A stretch of DNA of 32,045 bases from CAYMDS01 sp964653195 (GTDB taxonomy: Bacteria; Patescibacteriota; Microgenomatia; Levybacterales; UBA12049), in assembly GCA_964653195.1 (NCBI GenBank), contig CAZZCX010000013.1, positions 1 through 32,045 of the forward strand. The letters run 5' to 3'. Shown piece after piece: positions 7,536-16,763 of the stretch. The number at the start of each line of letters is the position of its first letter. Within the stretch, counting starts at the first letter, position 1. A program made the position numbers and the translations under genes. Below the pieces are notes generated by a model, which saw only the letters and a program-made list of their open reading frames with translations, was not told the origin of the DNA and searched no databases.

Positions 7536-8123
7536 ATGCGTTTTCCAACACTCATAGAAATTGAGAGAATTCATAAAGATCTTGCTCTAAATGAACATGT
7601 TTTTAATCGTGTTTTTATTCATTGTGAAATAATTAAAAAAATTGCACTTCAAATAATAAATATTAATTCATTAAATGTCGATATAGAATTAATAATTAGC
7701 GGAAGTCTGTTACATGATATTGGAGCTTATGAGTTTTTCAATAAAGTACCCTTCAATGAAAAAGAATATATCCGTCATGGTATCTTAGGCTATAGCATTT
7801 TGAAAGACTTAGGCTTACCCGATGAGCTTTGTAGGATTGCAAGTCATCATACAGGAGTTGGCTTACGAAAAGAAGATATTATAAAAGGTAATCTACCACT
7901 ACCACATGAAGATTTTTTAGCAGACACTCTTGAAGAAAAGATTATAATGTATGCTGATAAATTTCATTCCAAAAATCCTAAGTTTAACAAATTCGAAACA
8001 TATAAGAAGAAGGTTGCTATTTTCGGTGAATTTAATATTTTGACATTCCAAAAAATGGCAGACGAGTTTGGAATCCCTACCCTAGATTCATTAGCGAAAG
8101 AATATGATATGCCTCTTACTTAA
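7536..8123 (+). CDS. HD-domain metal-dependent phosphohydrolase, unknown substrate
   Basis: A 195-residue cytoplasmic protein with the HD superfamily pattern: H29, the H60-D61 pair within LLHDIGAYE (an HDIG variant), H81 and H104-H105 in SHHTGVG. The later stretch TLEEKIIMYADKFHSK resembles the small uncharacterised HD family that includes TIGR00295. Such enzymes hydrolyse phosphate mono- or diesters using bound metal, but the substrate cannot be read from sequence. The ATG is 2 nt after the htpX stop and no Shine-Dalgarno is evident, so translation is probably coupled to htpX. All metal ligands are intact. Confidence 0.82.
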   Translation: MRFPTLIEIERIHKDLALNEHVFNRVFIHCEIIKKIALQIININSLNVDIELIISGSLLHDIGAYEFFNKVPFNEKEYIRHGILGYSILKDLGLPDELCRIASHHTGVGLRKEDIIKGNLPLPHEDFLADTLEEKIIMYADKFHSKNPKFNKFETYKKKVAIFGEFNILTFQKMADEFGIPTLDSLAKEYDMPLT

Positions 8124-8129
8124 ATCAAG

Positions 8130-8135
8130 TAAAAT
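8130..8135 (+). promoter_or_regulatory. murT -10 box (leaderless geometry)
   Basis: TAAAAT followed by 6 nt and then the murT ATG. There is no Shine-Dalgarno. A typical 6-7 nt distance to the transcription start would place it on the start codon itself. Confidence 0.45.
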
Positions 8136-8141
8136 ACAGCG

Positions 8142-9473
8142 ATGTTTAATTCAATCATAATTATAATCGGAAAACTCATTTCACTTTTGGCCTTCAAATT
8201 AAATATGGGTCATGGATCTACATGGCCAGGACACATTGCACTCTCATTAAACCGTAACTTTATCAAAGAAATGCTTAGTGGCACCAATACTAAAACGATT
8301 ATAGTAGCTGGAACAAATGGAAAAACAACTACATCAAAAATATTGGCAACTATACTAAAAGAAAATGGACATAAAGTTCTTCAGAATACCTCAGGCGCAA
8401 ATCTCCTCAACGGAATCGCTTCAATTTTACTTTTAAACAGTGACAGGTTCTTTAAGCTAAATTATGATTATATAATTTTTGAAGTAGATGAAAACGTGCT
8501 CCCCCTGGCCTTAGAAGAGATGAAGCCTGACTACCTTATAATACTTAATTTATTTAGAGACCAATTAGATAGATATGGTGAAATTACTAACATTGTAAAT
8601 AAATGGAAATTAGCTATAAAAAGACTTGATAAAAAAACTACATTGATTTTAAATGCTGATGATCCACAGGTAGCATTTTTAGGAATGGATTCTAAAATGA
8701 ATTCAATATATTTCAACTGTAATGATTTATCTATAAAAAGCAATAATAAACTACAAAAATATGTGCTGGACTCAGCTTATTGTCCTAAATGCACAAATAG
8801 ATTAAATTTTGACACTGTCACTTTTTCTCATTTAGGGAGTTGGAGATGCAGCAAATGCTTAATACATAGACCAAAAGCAACTCTAGACATTTTATCTTTT
8901 TATCCATTAGATGGAGTTTATAACAAATATAATACACACGCAGCTGCGTTAGTTGGTGTATATGAAGGCATAAAAAAACAAAAAATAATTGACGCGTTAA
9001 AAAGTTTCAAACCGGCTTTTGGCAGACAAGAAGAATTAACATTTAAAAACAGAAAAGTTAAAGTTTTCTTATCTAAAAATCCTACCGGATTTAATGAATC
9101 TTTACGCACTGCCAAATCACAAGAAGCGACAAACATTCTTTTTATATTAAATGACCGAATTCCTGATGGCAGAGATGTATCATGGATATGGGATACAGAT
9201 TTAGAAAATATATTAGATGGGGGAGAGAAAATTACTATTTCTGGTGATAGAGCTTATGATATGGCGCTACGAGTAAAATACGGATTTCAAAGTCAAAGAT
9301 CAAAAGTCAAAGATCAAAAATACAATTCAAAACTTACAATTTTAGAAAACGTGAAAGAAGCCATAAGTGGATCTCTTGAACAATTAAATGAAAATGATAT
9401 TCTGTATATCATTCCCACATACACTGCCATGCTTGAGGTAAGAAAAATATTAACTGGTAAAAAAATACTATAA
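8142..9473 (+). CDS. murT: MurT, lipid II isoglutaminyl synthase ligase subunit
   Basis: With GatD it amidates the alpha-carboxyl of D-glutamate in the lipid II stem peptide, using ATP and glutamine-derived ammonia. The 443-residue protein has the Mur-ligase P-loop GTNGKTTT (57-64), the central FEVDENVLPL and FRDQLDRYGE segments, a four-cysteine zinc ribbon specific to this family (C214/C217 and C236/C239) and the C-terminal DUF1727 region with KNPTGFNESL and NDRIPDGRDVSWIW. The gatD partner starts 15 nt downstream, which makes the assignment strong. Near residues 383-393 the coding sequence carries a heptanucleotide repeat tract encoding QSQRSKVKDQK, probably a surface loop. Confidence 0.93.
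   Translation: MFNSIIIIIGKLISLLAFKLNMGHGSTWPGHIALSLNRNFIKEMLSGTNTKTIIVAGTNGKTTTSKILATILKENGHKVLQNTSGANLLNGIASILLLNSDRFFKLNYDYIIFEVDENVLPLALEEMKPDYLIILNLFRDQLDRYGEITNIVNKWKLAIKRLDKKTTLILNADDPQVAFLGMDSKMNSIYFNCNDLSIKSNNKLQKYVLDSAYCPKCTNRLNFDTVTFSHLGSWRCSKCLIHRPKATLDILSFYPLDGVYNKYNTHAAALVGVYEGIKKQKIIDALKSFKPAFGRQEELTFKNRKVKVFLSKNPTGFNESLRTAKSQEATNILFILNDRIPDGRDVSWIWDTDLENILDGGEKITISGDRAYDMALRVKYGFQSQRSKVKDQKYNSKLTILENVKEAISGSLEQLNENDILYIIPTYTAMLEVRKILTGKKIL
9287..9320 (+). repeat. Heptanucleotide tandem repeat inside murT
   Basis: Units follow each other without gaps: TCAAAG, TCAAAGA, TCAAAAG, TCAAAGA, TCAAAAA. The 14-nt double unit AGTCAAAGATCAAA is perfectly duplicated (9291-9304 and 9305-9318). 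The reading frame of murT stays open through it. Confidence 0.8.
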
Positions 9474-9474
9474 T
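9469..9474 (+). promoter_or_regulatory. Possible gatD -10 box
   Basis: TATAAT over the murT stop codon, 14 nt before the gatD ATG. No clear -35 was found. It may allow gatD expression independent of murT. Confidence 0.3.
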
Positions 9475-9488
9475 CTCTTACTTATATT

Positions 9489-10280
9489 ATGAATCGTAAA
9501 TTAACTATCGGTTGGCTTTACCCTGATCTCATGAGTACATATGGCGATAGAGGCAATATTATAGTTTTAAAAAAACGCTGTGAATGGAGGGGAATCAGCA
9601 TGAATATTCTTCCAATCGATCATAAAACAGATGATCAACAAATTAAGTCTATCGACTTAATTTTCGGAGGTGGCTCTCAAGATCGGGAACAAGAGATAGT
9701 TATGCAGGATCTTAAAGGCAAGAAAAAAAGTATTATAAAAAATCTAATTGATAATGAAATTCCAGCTTTATTTGTATGCGGAGCTCCTCAGATAATGGGA
9801 AAATACTATGAGCCGGCTATCGGCAAACGCATAGAGGGTTTAGGAATTTTCGATATGGTGTCAATAAACCCAGGCCCTGACTCACCTCGCTGTATTGGCA
9901 ACATAGTCGCAAGCGTAAATTGGAAATATTTGGATTTAACTCATAACTCAGAACTCATCACTCAGAACTCATTAGTTGTTGGTTTTGAAAATCATGGAGG
10001 ACGCACTTATTTAAGTAAAAATGTAAAACCTTTCGCATATGTCATAAAGGGATACGGAAATAATGGGAAGGACAAAACAGAAGGTGTAGTGTATAAAAAC
10101 GCAATAGGCAGCTATCTCCACGGTCCACTACTCCCAAAAAACCCACAACTTGCTGATTTTTTAATTAAAAGAGCTTTAGAAGTTAAATACAAAGAAGAAA
10201 TTTCCCTAAAACAATTAAATGATACTATTGAAATTAACGCCCGAAAAACAATTGTCAAGAAGCTCAAGATTCGTATATAA
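9489..10280 (+). CDS. gatD: GatD, lipid II isoglutaminyl synthase glutaminase subunit
   Basis: A class I (CobB/CobQ-like) glutamine amidotransferase that supplies ammonia to MurT. The 263-residue protein shows the family start GWLYPDLMSTYGDRGN, nucleophile C97 in LFVCGAPQIMG, the FENHGGRT segment and catalytic H211 in GSYLHGPLLPKNP. The amidated product is typical of Gram-positive-type walls. This gatD is unrelated to the archaeal GatDE tRNA enzyme, although it happens to lie just upstream of the GatCAB genes. A heptanucleotide tract encodes LTHNSELITQNSL near residues 150-162. Confidence 0.93.
   Translation: MNRKLTIGWLYPDLMSTYGDRGNIIVLKKRCEWRGISMNILPIDHKTDDQQIKSIDLIFGGGSQDREQEIVMQDLKGKKKSIIKNLIDNEIPALFVCGAPQIMGKYYEPAIGKRIEGLGIFDMVSINPGPDSPRCIGNIVASVNWKYLDLTHNSELITQNSLVVGFENHGGRTYLSKNVKPFAYVIKGYGNNGKDKTEGVVYKNAIGSYLHGPLLPKNPQLADFLIKRALEVKYKEEISLKQLNDTIEINARKTIVKKLKIRI
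9938..9972 (+). repeat. Heptanucleotide tandem repeat inside gatD
   Basis: Five consecutive 7-nt units: AACTCAT, AACTCAG, AACTCAT, CACTCAG, AACTCAT. The last four form two 14-nt units that match at 13 of 14 positions. The gatD frame remains open. It has the same 7/14-nt organisation as the murT tract but a different unit sequence. Confidence 0.82.
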
Positions 10281-10281
10281 T
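10252..10281 (+). promoter_or_regulatory. gatCAB promoter (leaderless geometry)
   Basis: TTGTCA (10252-10257), an 18-nt spacer and a perfect TATAAT (10276-10281) whose last bases overlap the gatD stop codon. The gatC ATG follows after 7 nt, predicting a leaderless mRNA. Confidence 0.55.
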
Positions 10282-10288
10282 CCCACTT

Positions 10289-10573
10289 ATGAGTATAAAT
10301 GTACGCCACATAGCAACACTTGCCAATCTAACACTTACAGAAGATGAGGTTGTTAAATTTGAAAGACAGCTAACAGAAACACTCCAATACATAGCTCAAT
10401 TACAAAAAGTAGATACATCTAAAATAATACCTACAAATCAAGTTACTGGGCTTACAAATATATTCAGAGAAGACGTAGTCTCCCCTTCTCTGTCTCAAGA
10501 AGATGCACTTAAAAATGTGAGAAATATTAAAAATGGCTTCATACAAGTGAAAGGAATATTAAATAGTGAATAA
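10289..10573 (+). CDS. gatC: Aspartyl/glutamyl-tRNA amidotransferase subunit C
   Basis: The small structural subunit of GatCAB, wrapping around GatA at the GatB interface. The 94-residue sequence has the family hallmarks: an N-terminal VRHIATLANLTLTEDEV helix pair, the middle QLTETLQYIAQLQKVD segment and the Pro/Asn-rich TNQVTGLTNIFREDVV belt. The length is normal. It opens the gatC-gatA-gatB operon from its own promoter and overlaps the gatA start by 8 nt. Confidence 0.94.
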   Translation: MSINVRHIATLANLTLTEDEVVKFERQLTETLQYIAQLQKVDTSKIIPTNQVTGLTNIFREDVVSPSLSQEDALKNVRNIKNGFIQVKGILNSE

Positions 10574-11993
10574 AACTAATATAGACTTAACTTCATTATC
10601 CGTAACTGAGGCCCAAGAAAAATTGCGTAGCAAAAAAATTTCATCGGTAGAACTAACTGATGCGTATCTACAAAGAATAGAGAAATATGATCCCATTCTT
10701 AATTCCTTTGTCACAATCACCAAAGAAAATGCTTTAGAAAATGCAAGATTAGCAGATGAAAAAATAAATAAAGGAGAATATTCACCCCTCTTAGGCATTC
10801 CACTCGCAATTAAGGATAATTTCAGTACAAAAGACATCCGCACTACGGCATCTAGCAAGGTATTGGATAACTATTTACCCCCCTTTGACTCAACGGTTGT
10901 AAGTAAATTAAAAAGTGCCGGTATGGTTCTACTTGGCAAAACAAATATGGATGCCTGGGCTCATGGTTCATCAACAGAAACTTCAGATTACGGGCCAACC
11001 CGAAATCCTTGGGATACTGATAGACTCCCAGGTGGATCCTCAGGCGGATCGGCTGCTGTGGTATCAGCAGATTTTGCATCAGCTGCTATTGGTTCAGAAA
11101 CAGCAGGATCTATAAGACAACCAGCTAGTTGGTGCGGAGTTGTAGGACTTAAACCTACATATGGAAGAGTAAGTAGATATGGTGTAATAGCTATGGCATC
11201 TTCTACCGATAGTCCAGGACCAATTACAAAAACAGTAGAAGATTCAGCACTTATTCTCAACGTTTTAGCAGGAAATGATCCCCGCGATGCGACATCGTCA
11301 ACAATCAAAGTTCCTGACTATACAAAAAGTTTAAATAAAAGCATCAAAGGATTAAAAATTGGTATTTCTGATGTATATTTTCCTAGTGAAATGGAAAAAA
11401 ATGTTAAAGAGTCAGTTGAAAAAGCCTTAAAACATTTTGAATCTCTAGGCTGTGAGATAATAAATATACCACTCTTTGATCCAAAATTCTCCATTGCTGT
11501 TTATACAATACTACAAAGGTCAGAAGTATCTTCAAACCTTGCAAGGCTAGATGGTATTCGATATGGGTATGACAGAACATACTTTGGTGATGAAGCAAAA
11601 AGAAGAATAATGCTGGGCACATATACATTATCATCGGGTTTTTATGATGCTTATTATAAAAAGGCTCAACAGGTACGCACTCTAATAGTGGAAGATTTTA
11701 AAAACGCATATAAAAAAGTTGACGTTATCGTTAGCGCTACAAGCCCAACAACTGCTATGAAAATCGGAGCTACGGAAAATACATCAATGTTTGGAGAAAT
11801 GGCAGACGTTTTAGTAGAGCCTTCATCTATAGCTGGACTTCCTGGAATTAATATACCTTGTGGATTTAGTAAAGAAAATCTTCCAATAGGTCTACAAATT
11901 ATGGGCCCACAATTTGCAGAAGAAAGAATTTTAGCTTTAGCTAATTCATATGAAAAAACTACAGATTGGAACAAAAGAAAACCTAGTATATGA
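10566..11993 (+). CDS. gatA: Aspartyl/glutamyl-tRNA amidotransferase subunit A (amidase)
   Basis: Releases ammonia from glutamine for transamidation of misacylated Glu-tRNA(Gln) and/or Asp-tRNA(Asn). The 475-residue protein carries the amidase signature with a complete Ser-cisSer-Lys triad: K83 in AIKDNF, S158 in GGSSGGSAA and S182 in GSETAGSIRQP. The length is normal. Translation begins at GTG 10566, inside the end of gatC, so the genes are translationally coupled. The stop overlaps the gatB start as ATGA. The presence of GatCAB implies that tRNA-Gln and/or tRNA-Asn is charged by the indirect route. Confidence 0.97.
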   Translation: MNKTNIDLTSLSVTEAQEKLRSKKISSVELTDAYLQRIEKYDPILNSFVTITKENALENARLADEKINKGEYSPLLGIPLAIKDNFSTKDIRTTASSKVLDNYLPPFDSTVVSKLKSAGMVLLGKTNMDAWAHGSSTETSDYGPTRNPWDTDRLPGGSSGGSAAVVSADFASAAIGSETAGSIRQPASWCGVVGLKPTYGRVSRYGVIAMASSTDSPGPITKTVEDSALILNVLAGNDPRDATSSTIKVPDYTKSLNKSIKGLKIGISDVYFPSEMEKNVKESVEKALKHFESLGCEIINIPLFDPKFSIAVYTILQRSEVSSNLARLDGIRYGYDRTYFGDEAKRRIMLGTYTLSSGFYDAYYKKAQQVRTLIVEDFKNAYKKVDVIVSATSPTTAMKIGATENTSMFGEMADVLVEPSSIAGLPGINIPCGFSKENLPIGLQIMGPQFAEERILALANSYEKTTDWNKRKPSI

Positions 11994-13330
11994 AATATTC
12001 ACCAGTAATCGGCCTTGAAGTACATATTGAACTAAAAACCAATTCTAAAATGTTTTGTGGATGTTCCGCTTCTTATTTCGGAAAAAAACCTAATTCTTAT
12101 ACTTGTCCTGTGTGCTTGGGATTGCCTGGCGCATTACCGGTACCCAATAAAAAAGCTATTGAATGGTGCGTTATGATTGGACTTGCACTTAATTGCAATA
12201 TAAATAAACTTTCAAAATTCGACAGAAAAAATTACTTCTATCCAGATCTTTCTAAGGGTTATCAGATAAGTCAGTTTGATTTACCTTTTGGTAAGGATGG
12301 TTACGTCACACTCAAGAAAGGCAAAAAAATTGGAATTACACGTGTACACATGGAGGAAGATACAGCCAAGTTGACACATCAAACTGGACCACAAAGTGAT
12401 AATGGAATATCTTTAATTGACTTCAACCGCAGCGGAGTACCACTAGTAGAAATTGTAACTGAACCAGATTTTGTAGATTCTTTAGAAGTGAAAGAGTATC
12501 TTCAAAAACTTCAGCAAATTATTCGCTATTTGAATGTTTCCAACGCTGATATGGAAAAAGGTGAAATGAGACTTGAGCCCAATATTTCACTTCGCGAATT
12601 GAAATCCACAGATTCGCATATTCCGCCAATTTCAAAAATGGAGCTGCCTAAATATAAAGTGGAAGTAAAAAATATTAACTCTTTTCGTTTCGTTGAAAAA
12701 GCTATAAATTATGAACTAAAGCGCCAGGAGGAAATACTCAAAAATAAAAAAGTTCCAGTACAGGAAACCCGTGGTTGGAATGAAAACAAACAAAAAACAT
12801 TTTCTCAGCGCTCTAAAGAAGATGCGCATGATTATCGTTATTTTCCTGAACCTGATATACCACCAATAACTTTTACAGAAACTCAAATTACAAATATAAA
12901 ATCGCAAATGCCAGAATTACCTAATGCTAAAATAACGCGGTTTATTAATATGTATAATCTGTCCGATTATGATACTGAAATATTAACTCGAGAAAAGGTA
13001 ATCGCGGATAAATTCGAAGAAATAGTTAAAGCAGGGATCCCCCCCAAACAAGCTGCAAATTCATTTATCAACAAAAAAGTAGATGCAAATCTTGATGTAT
13101 CAACTTTGGTTGCAAAAGTAAAAGCATTAAATGTCAAAGTTATAATCGATGAAGATAAACTAAAAATTGTAATTAAAGAAGTAATATCTGAAAATGAAAA
13201 AGCAATAAAAGAATATAAGGAAGGGAAAACTACTGTCATAATGTTTCTTGTCGGTCAAGTAATGAAAAAAATGGGCGGAAAAGCAGATGCAAATATAATA
13301 AAGAATATATTAGAAAAAAAACTTGAATAA
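11990..13330 (+). CDS. gatB: Aspartyl/glutamyl-tRNA amidotransferase subunit B
   Basis: Binds the misacylated tRNA, activates the Glu/Asp side chain with ATP and receives ammonia from GatA. The 446-residue protein starts with YSPVIGLEVHIELKT and shows the zinc site CGC...CPVC, the KNYFYPDLSKGYQISQFD segment, RVHMEEDTAKL and the DFNRSGVPLVEIVTEPD core. The helical and YqeY-like tail domains follow. It is somewhat shorter than the usual 475-480 residues, mostly by compact loops. It overlaps gatA by 4 nt. A possible hairpin terminator lies 36 nt after its stop. Confidence 0.96.
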   Translation: MKYSPVIGLEVHIELKTNSKMFCGCSASYFGKKPNSYTCPVCLGLPGALPVPNKKAIEWCVMIGLALNCNINKLSKFDRKNYFYPDLSKGYQISQFDLPFGKDGYVTLKKGKKIGITRVHMEEDTAKLTHQTGPQSDNGISLIDFNRSGVPLVEIVTEPDFVDSLEVKEYLQKLQQIIRYLNVSNADMEKGEMRLEPNISLRELKSTDSHIPPISKMELPKYKVEVKNINSFRFVEKAINYELKRQEEILKNKKVPVQETRGWNENKQKTFSQRSKEDAHDYRYFPEPDIPPITFTETQITNIKSQMPELPNAKITRFINMYNLSDYDTEILTREKVIADKFEEIVKAGIPPKQAANSFINKKVDANLDVSTLVAKVKALNVKVIIDEDKLKIVIKEVISENEKAIKEYKEGKTTVIMFLVGQVMKKMGGKADANIIKNILEKKLE

Positions 13331-13366
13331 TTCCTCACTCTGTTTTTATATATAATCTCCCTAGGC

Positions 13367-13399
13367 TAAAAAGGCACCGGGAAAAATAAAACCTTTTTA
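13367..13399 (+). terminator. Possible terminator after gatB
   Basis: TAAAAAGG (13367-13374) and CCTTTTTA (13392-13399) form an 8-bp stem with a 17-nt loop. The 3' arm supplies a short T-run. The stem is AT-rich and the loop is large, so strength is doubtful, but it sits exactly between gatB and the dnaE promoter. Confidence 0.35.
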
Positions 13400-13462
13400 T
13401 TAAAAACTACTTACGTTTATTTTGTATATAAATATATATCTAAAGCATAAGCTTGTATATTT

Positions 13463-13471
13463 TGTTAAAAT
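13463..13471 (+). promoter_or_regulatory. dnaE extended -10 (leaderless geometry)
   Basis: TGTTAAAAT is an extended -10 (TGn-TAAAAT) ending 6 nt before the dnaE ATG. No good -35 is seen, as is common with extended -10 promoters. There is no Shine-Dalgarno. Confidence 0.45.
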
Positions 13472-13477
13472 ACCTAT

Positions 13478-16400
13478 ATGTCAGGCTTCGTTCATCTACA
13501 TAACCATACAGAATATTCTCTCCTTGACGGTTTAAGCAAAGTTAAGAAAATGGCAGAAAAAGCGAAAGAACTGAATATGAACGCGCTTGCTATCACAGAT
13601 CATGGAGGTATGTATGGTGTAATAAAATTCTATCAAGCCTGTAAAAGTGTAGGAATAAAACCAATTATAGGGTGTGAAATTTATGTCGCCAAACGTTCGC
13701 TAAAAGATAAAGAGGCAGGAGTTGATAAAAGTTACAATCATCTTGTTTTACTCGCAAAAAATAATATAGGTTATAAGAACTTATTAAAGATAGTATCTAC
13801 ATCATGGCTAGAAGGTTATTATTATAAACCGCGTACAGATATAGAACTATTAACAAACCACGCCGAAGGCCTAATATGCCTCAGTGCATGCGTAAATGGA
13901 TATATCGCTGATCCCTTACTAAACGATGAAGATAATGAAGCTGAGAAACGCGCTATAGCTCTAAATAAAATTTTCGGGGAAGGTAATTTTTATATTGAAC
14001 TTCAAAGACATATCGATGTTCCACCACAAAAAAAAGCCAATGAAAAACTAATTGCACTTTCCAAAAAATTAGGCATTCCACTTGTAGCGACAAATGACAA
14101 TCACTATACAAATAAAGATGATGCTGAAGCTCAAGAAGTATTATTGTGCTTACAAACACAAAGTATGCTTGAAGAAAAAGGACGAAAACTCTCAATGATA
14201 TCTTCGCCTGATTTCTACATAAAAAGTACTACTGAAATGAAGCAACTCTTTGCGGATATTCCGGAAGCTATAGAGAATACACAAAAAATTGCAGATATGT
14301 GTGATGTTGAAATAACACTTGGAAAATGGATAATGCCTAGATTTGAAGTTCCTGAAGGAAAAACTACCGGCCAACATTTAACTTCACTTGTATATTTAGG
14401 CGCACAAAATCGCTATCCTCAAATGTCAGATAATTATCAGCCCAACCCAAACGTTTCTGAAAAAATAACTAAGGAAACAATAATTGAACGCATAGAATAT
14501 GAGCTCTCTATAATACTTAAGAAGAAATACGAAACCTACTTTCTTGTTGTATCTGATTTCGTTAATTGGGCAAAAAATCAAAATATAGCAGTTGGTCCTG
14601 GAAGAGGTTCCGCTGCAGGATCTATTGTTTCATATTGTCTACGAATTACTGACGTAGATCCTTTCTTCTTTTCACTGCCTTTTGAAAGATTTTTAAATCC
14701 AGACAGACCATCAGCACCAGATATAGATTTAGATTTCGCGGATACAAGACGCGAAGAAGTCATTAAATATGTAACTGAAAAATATGGAAAAGATAAAGTT
14801 GCTCAGATAATAACTTTCGGTTCGATGGAGGCAAGGGCTGCAGTGCGTGATGTAGGTCGGGTATTAGGATATCCTTATTCAGTGCCTGATAGAATCGCAA
14901 AATTAATTCCCCCGGGATGGCAAGGGCATGCTATGACAATTGAATCAGCGCTTGAACAAAGTCCGGATTTAAAACGCTCGTATCTTTCTGAGCCCGACAC
15001 GAAAAGAATATTGGATCTTGCCAAACATCTTGAAGGAGTCGCTCGTCACGCATCAATCCATGCAGCTGGTGTAGTAATAGCGGATAAACCTCTCACCGAA
15101 TATGTCCCCCTTCAAAGAGAAACTAATGGTGAAAAAATAGTAACACAATTTGATATGTATACTGTAGGCGAAGACGGAGTGGGACTTTTAAAAATGGACT
15201 TTCTAGGACTTCGTAACTTAACCATCATTGAAGAATCATTGCGATTCATAAAACAAAATAAAAATATTATTGTAGACTTTCGAGACGTGCCACTTGATGA
15301 TTCGAAAACTTTTTCTCTTCTTTCTCAAGGCGAAACTACAGGAATATTCCAGCTTGAATCAGCAGGTATGCGCCGATATATTAAAGATCTTAGACCGACT
15401 TCAATATTTGACCTTCAGGCAATGGTTGCTTTATATAGGCCAGGACCTATGAATATTATTCCAGAATTCATAAGAAGGAAGCATAACCCTTCACTTATAA
15501 ATTATCCGGATGATCGATTGAAAGAAATATTAAAAGAATCTTACGGTGTCATCACTTTCCAGGATGATGTTCTTCTGACTGCTATAACTCTTGCGGGATA
15601 TTCATGGCTAGATGCAGACAAATTCCGTAAAGCGATGGGCAAAAAAATACCATCTGAAATGAAAAAACAGGAGGAAATGTTTATAGATGGATGTGTCAAA
15701 AACGGCATGTCCAAGCAAAAAGCTCTAAGCATATTTCAATTGATAGCACCATTCGCTGGATATGGCTTCAACAAAGCACACGCTGCTTGTTACGCTACAA
15801 TAGCATTTCGCACAGCATACCTTAAAGCGAACTATTCAGTTGAATTCATGACAGCACTTCTAACAGCGGAGTCAAGAGGTACAACAGGACCTATTAAAAA
15901 TGAAAAAATAGCTCAAGCAGTGGCAGAATGTAAACGGCTAAATGTAGAAGTACTCAGGCCTGATATAAATAAATCAGAAGCAGAATTCGCCATAGAAGAT
16001 CACTCCAGGATACGTTTCGGTCTGTCAGCGATAAAAAATGTCGGTTCAGCTGCGATAGAATCAATTCTTAACGCTAAGACCTTAAAACCATTTACAGATC
16101 TATTCGATTTCTGCTCACGTATAGAACTTTCAAAAGTAAATAAAAAAACACTTGAAAGTCTTATAAAAGCAGGCGCTATGGATGACTTTGGTAACCGCGC
16201 TTCTCTTCTGATTGCCATGCCTGAAGTAATGCAAAAATGTCATCAAATTAAAAAGCAGGCACAAGAAGGTCAAGAACAGCTTTTTGCAGATTCTGATGAA
16301 ACGACCATAAAAGATGAGCTAATACTTACAGATATTGAAGACTTTACCTTAAATGAAAAACTTATATTTGAAAAAGAATATCTTGGATTTTATCTTACTT

Positions 16401-16750
16401 CCCATCCCCAACTAGATACCCTATCCTTAATAAAAACTAAGATATCACATGAAATCGACGTACTTGAAGCCGAAAAAGAAGGAACGCAAGTAAAAATTGG
16501 AGGAATTATTGAAACATTTAGGAAAATTCTCACAAAGAAAACTCAAGCTGAAATGGCATTTTTATCATTAGGTGATGAAAAAGGAGTTACAGTAGAATGT
16601 GTTATATTTCCCAGAATTTTTGAACAATACAAAAGTCTTCTAATAACTGATACGGTAATAATTATTGAAGGAAAACTCGATATGAAAGATGACCGACCGG
16701 TAATAATTGCAGAAAGAATATATAATGCAAAAAGTCTTATTGCTAATTAA
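13478..16750 (+). CDS. dnaE: DNA polymerase III subunit alpha
   Basis: The replicative DNA polymerase. The 1090-residue protein has an N-terminal PHP domain (HLHNH from residue 6; TDHGGMYG; GCEIYV; SACVNG; TNDNHY) in which the expected metal ligands appear intact, so it may proofread by itself. The C-family catalytic core shows GPGRGSAAGS, PDIDLDF with D415/D417, HASIHAAGVV and KMDFLGL. Tandem helix-hairpin-helix and an OB fold follow (VKIGGIIETFRKI onward). The protein ends right after the OB fold, about 70 residues shorter than E. coli DnaE, so the tau-binding tail appears to be absent. It is a single gene between gatB and the ATP synthase operon. Confidence 0.97.
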   Translation: MSGFVHLHNHTEYSLLDGLSKVKKMAEKAKELNMNALAITDHGGMYGVIKFYQACKSVGIKPIIGCEIYVAKRSLKDKEAGVDKSYNHLVLLAKNNIGYKNLLKIVSTSWLEGYYYKPRTDIELLTNHAEGLICLSACVNGYIADPLLNDEDNEAEKRAIALNKIFGEGNFYIELQRHIDVPPQKKANEKLIALSKKLGIPLVATNDNHYTNKDDAEAQEVLLCLQTQSMLEEKGRKLSMISSPDFYIKSTTEMKQLFADIPEAIENTQKIADMCDVEITLGKWIMPRFEVPEGKTTGQHLTSLVYLGAQNRYPQMSDNYQPNPNVSEKITKETIIERIEYELSIILKKKYETYFLVVSDFVNWAKNQNIAVGPGRGSAAGSIVSYCLRITDVDPFFFSLPFERFLNPDRPSAPDIDLDFADTRREEVIKYVTEKYGKDKVAQIITFGSMEARAAVRDVGRVLGYPYSVPDRIAKLIPPGWQGHAMTIESALEQSPDLKRSYLSEPDTKRILDLAKHLEGVARHASIHAAGVVIADKPLTEYVPLQRETNGEKIVTQFDMYTVGEDGVGLLKMDFLGLRNLTIIEESLRFIKQNKNIIVDFRDVPLDDSKTFSLLSQGETTGIFQLESAGMRRYIKDLRPTSIFDLQAMVALYRPGPMNIIPEFIRRKHNPSLINYPDDRLKEILKESYGVITFQDDVLLTAITLAGYSWLDADKFRKAMGKKIPSEMKKQEEMFIDGCVKNGMSKQKALSIFQLIAPFAGYGFNKAHAACYATIAFRTAYLKANYSVEFMTALLTAESRGTTGPIKNEKIAQAVAECKRLNVEVLRPDINKSEAEFAIEDHSRIRFGLSAIKNVGSAAIESILNAKTLKPFTDLFDFCSRIELSKVNKKTLESLIKAGAMDDFGNRASLLIAMPEVMQKCHQIKKQAQEGQEQLFADSDETTIKDELILTDIEDFTLNEKLIFEKEYLGFYLTSHPQLDTLSLIKTKISHEIDVLEAEKEGTQVKIGGIIETFRKILTKKTQAEMAFLSLGDEKGVTVECVIFPRIFEQYKSLLITDTVIIIEGKLDMKDDRPVIIAERIYNAKSLIAN

Positions 16751-16763
16751 TTGATCATAATAC

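Noticed and set aside
9287..9972. Heptamer tracts as frameshifts or assembly errors in murT and gatD
   Set aside because: Both reading frames continue intact through the tracts with family motifs on each side, so the genes are not broken.
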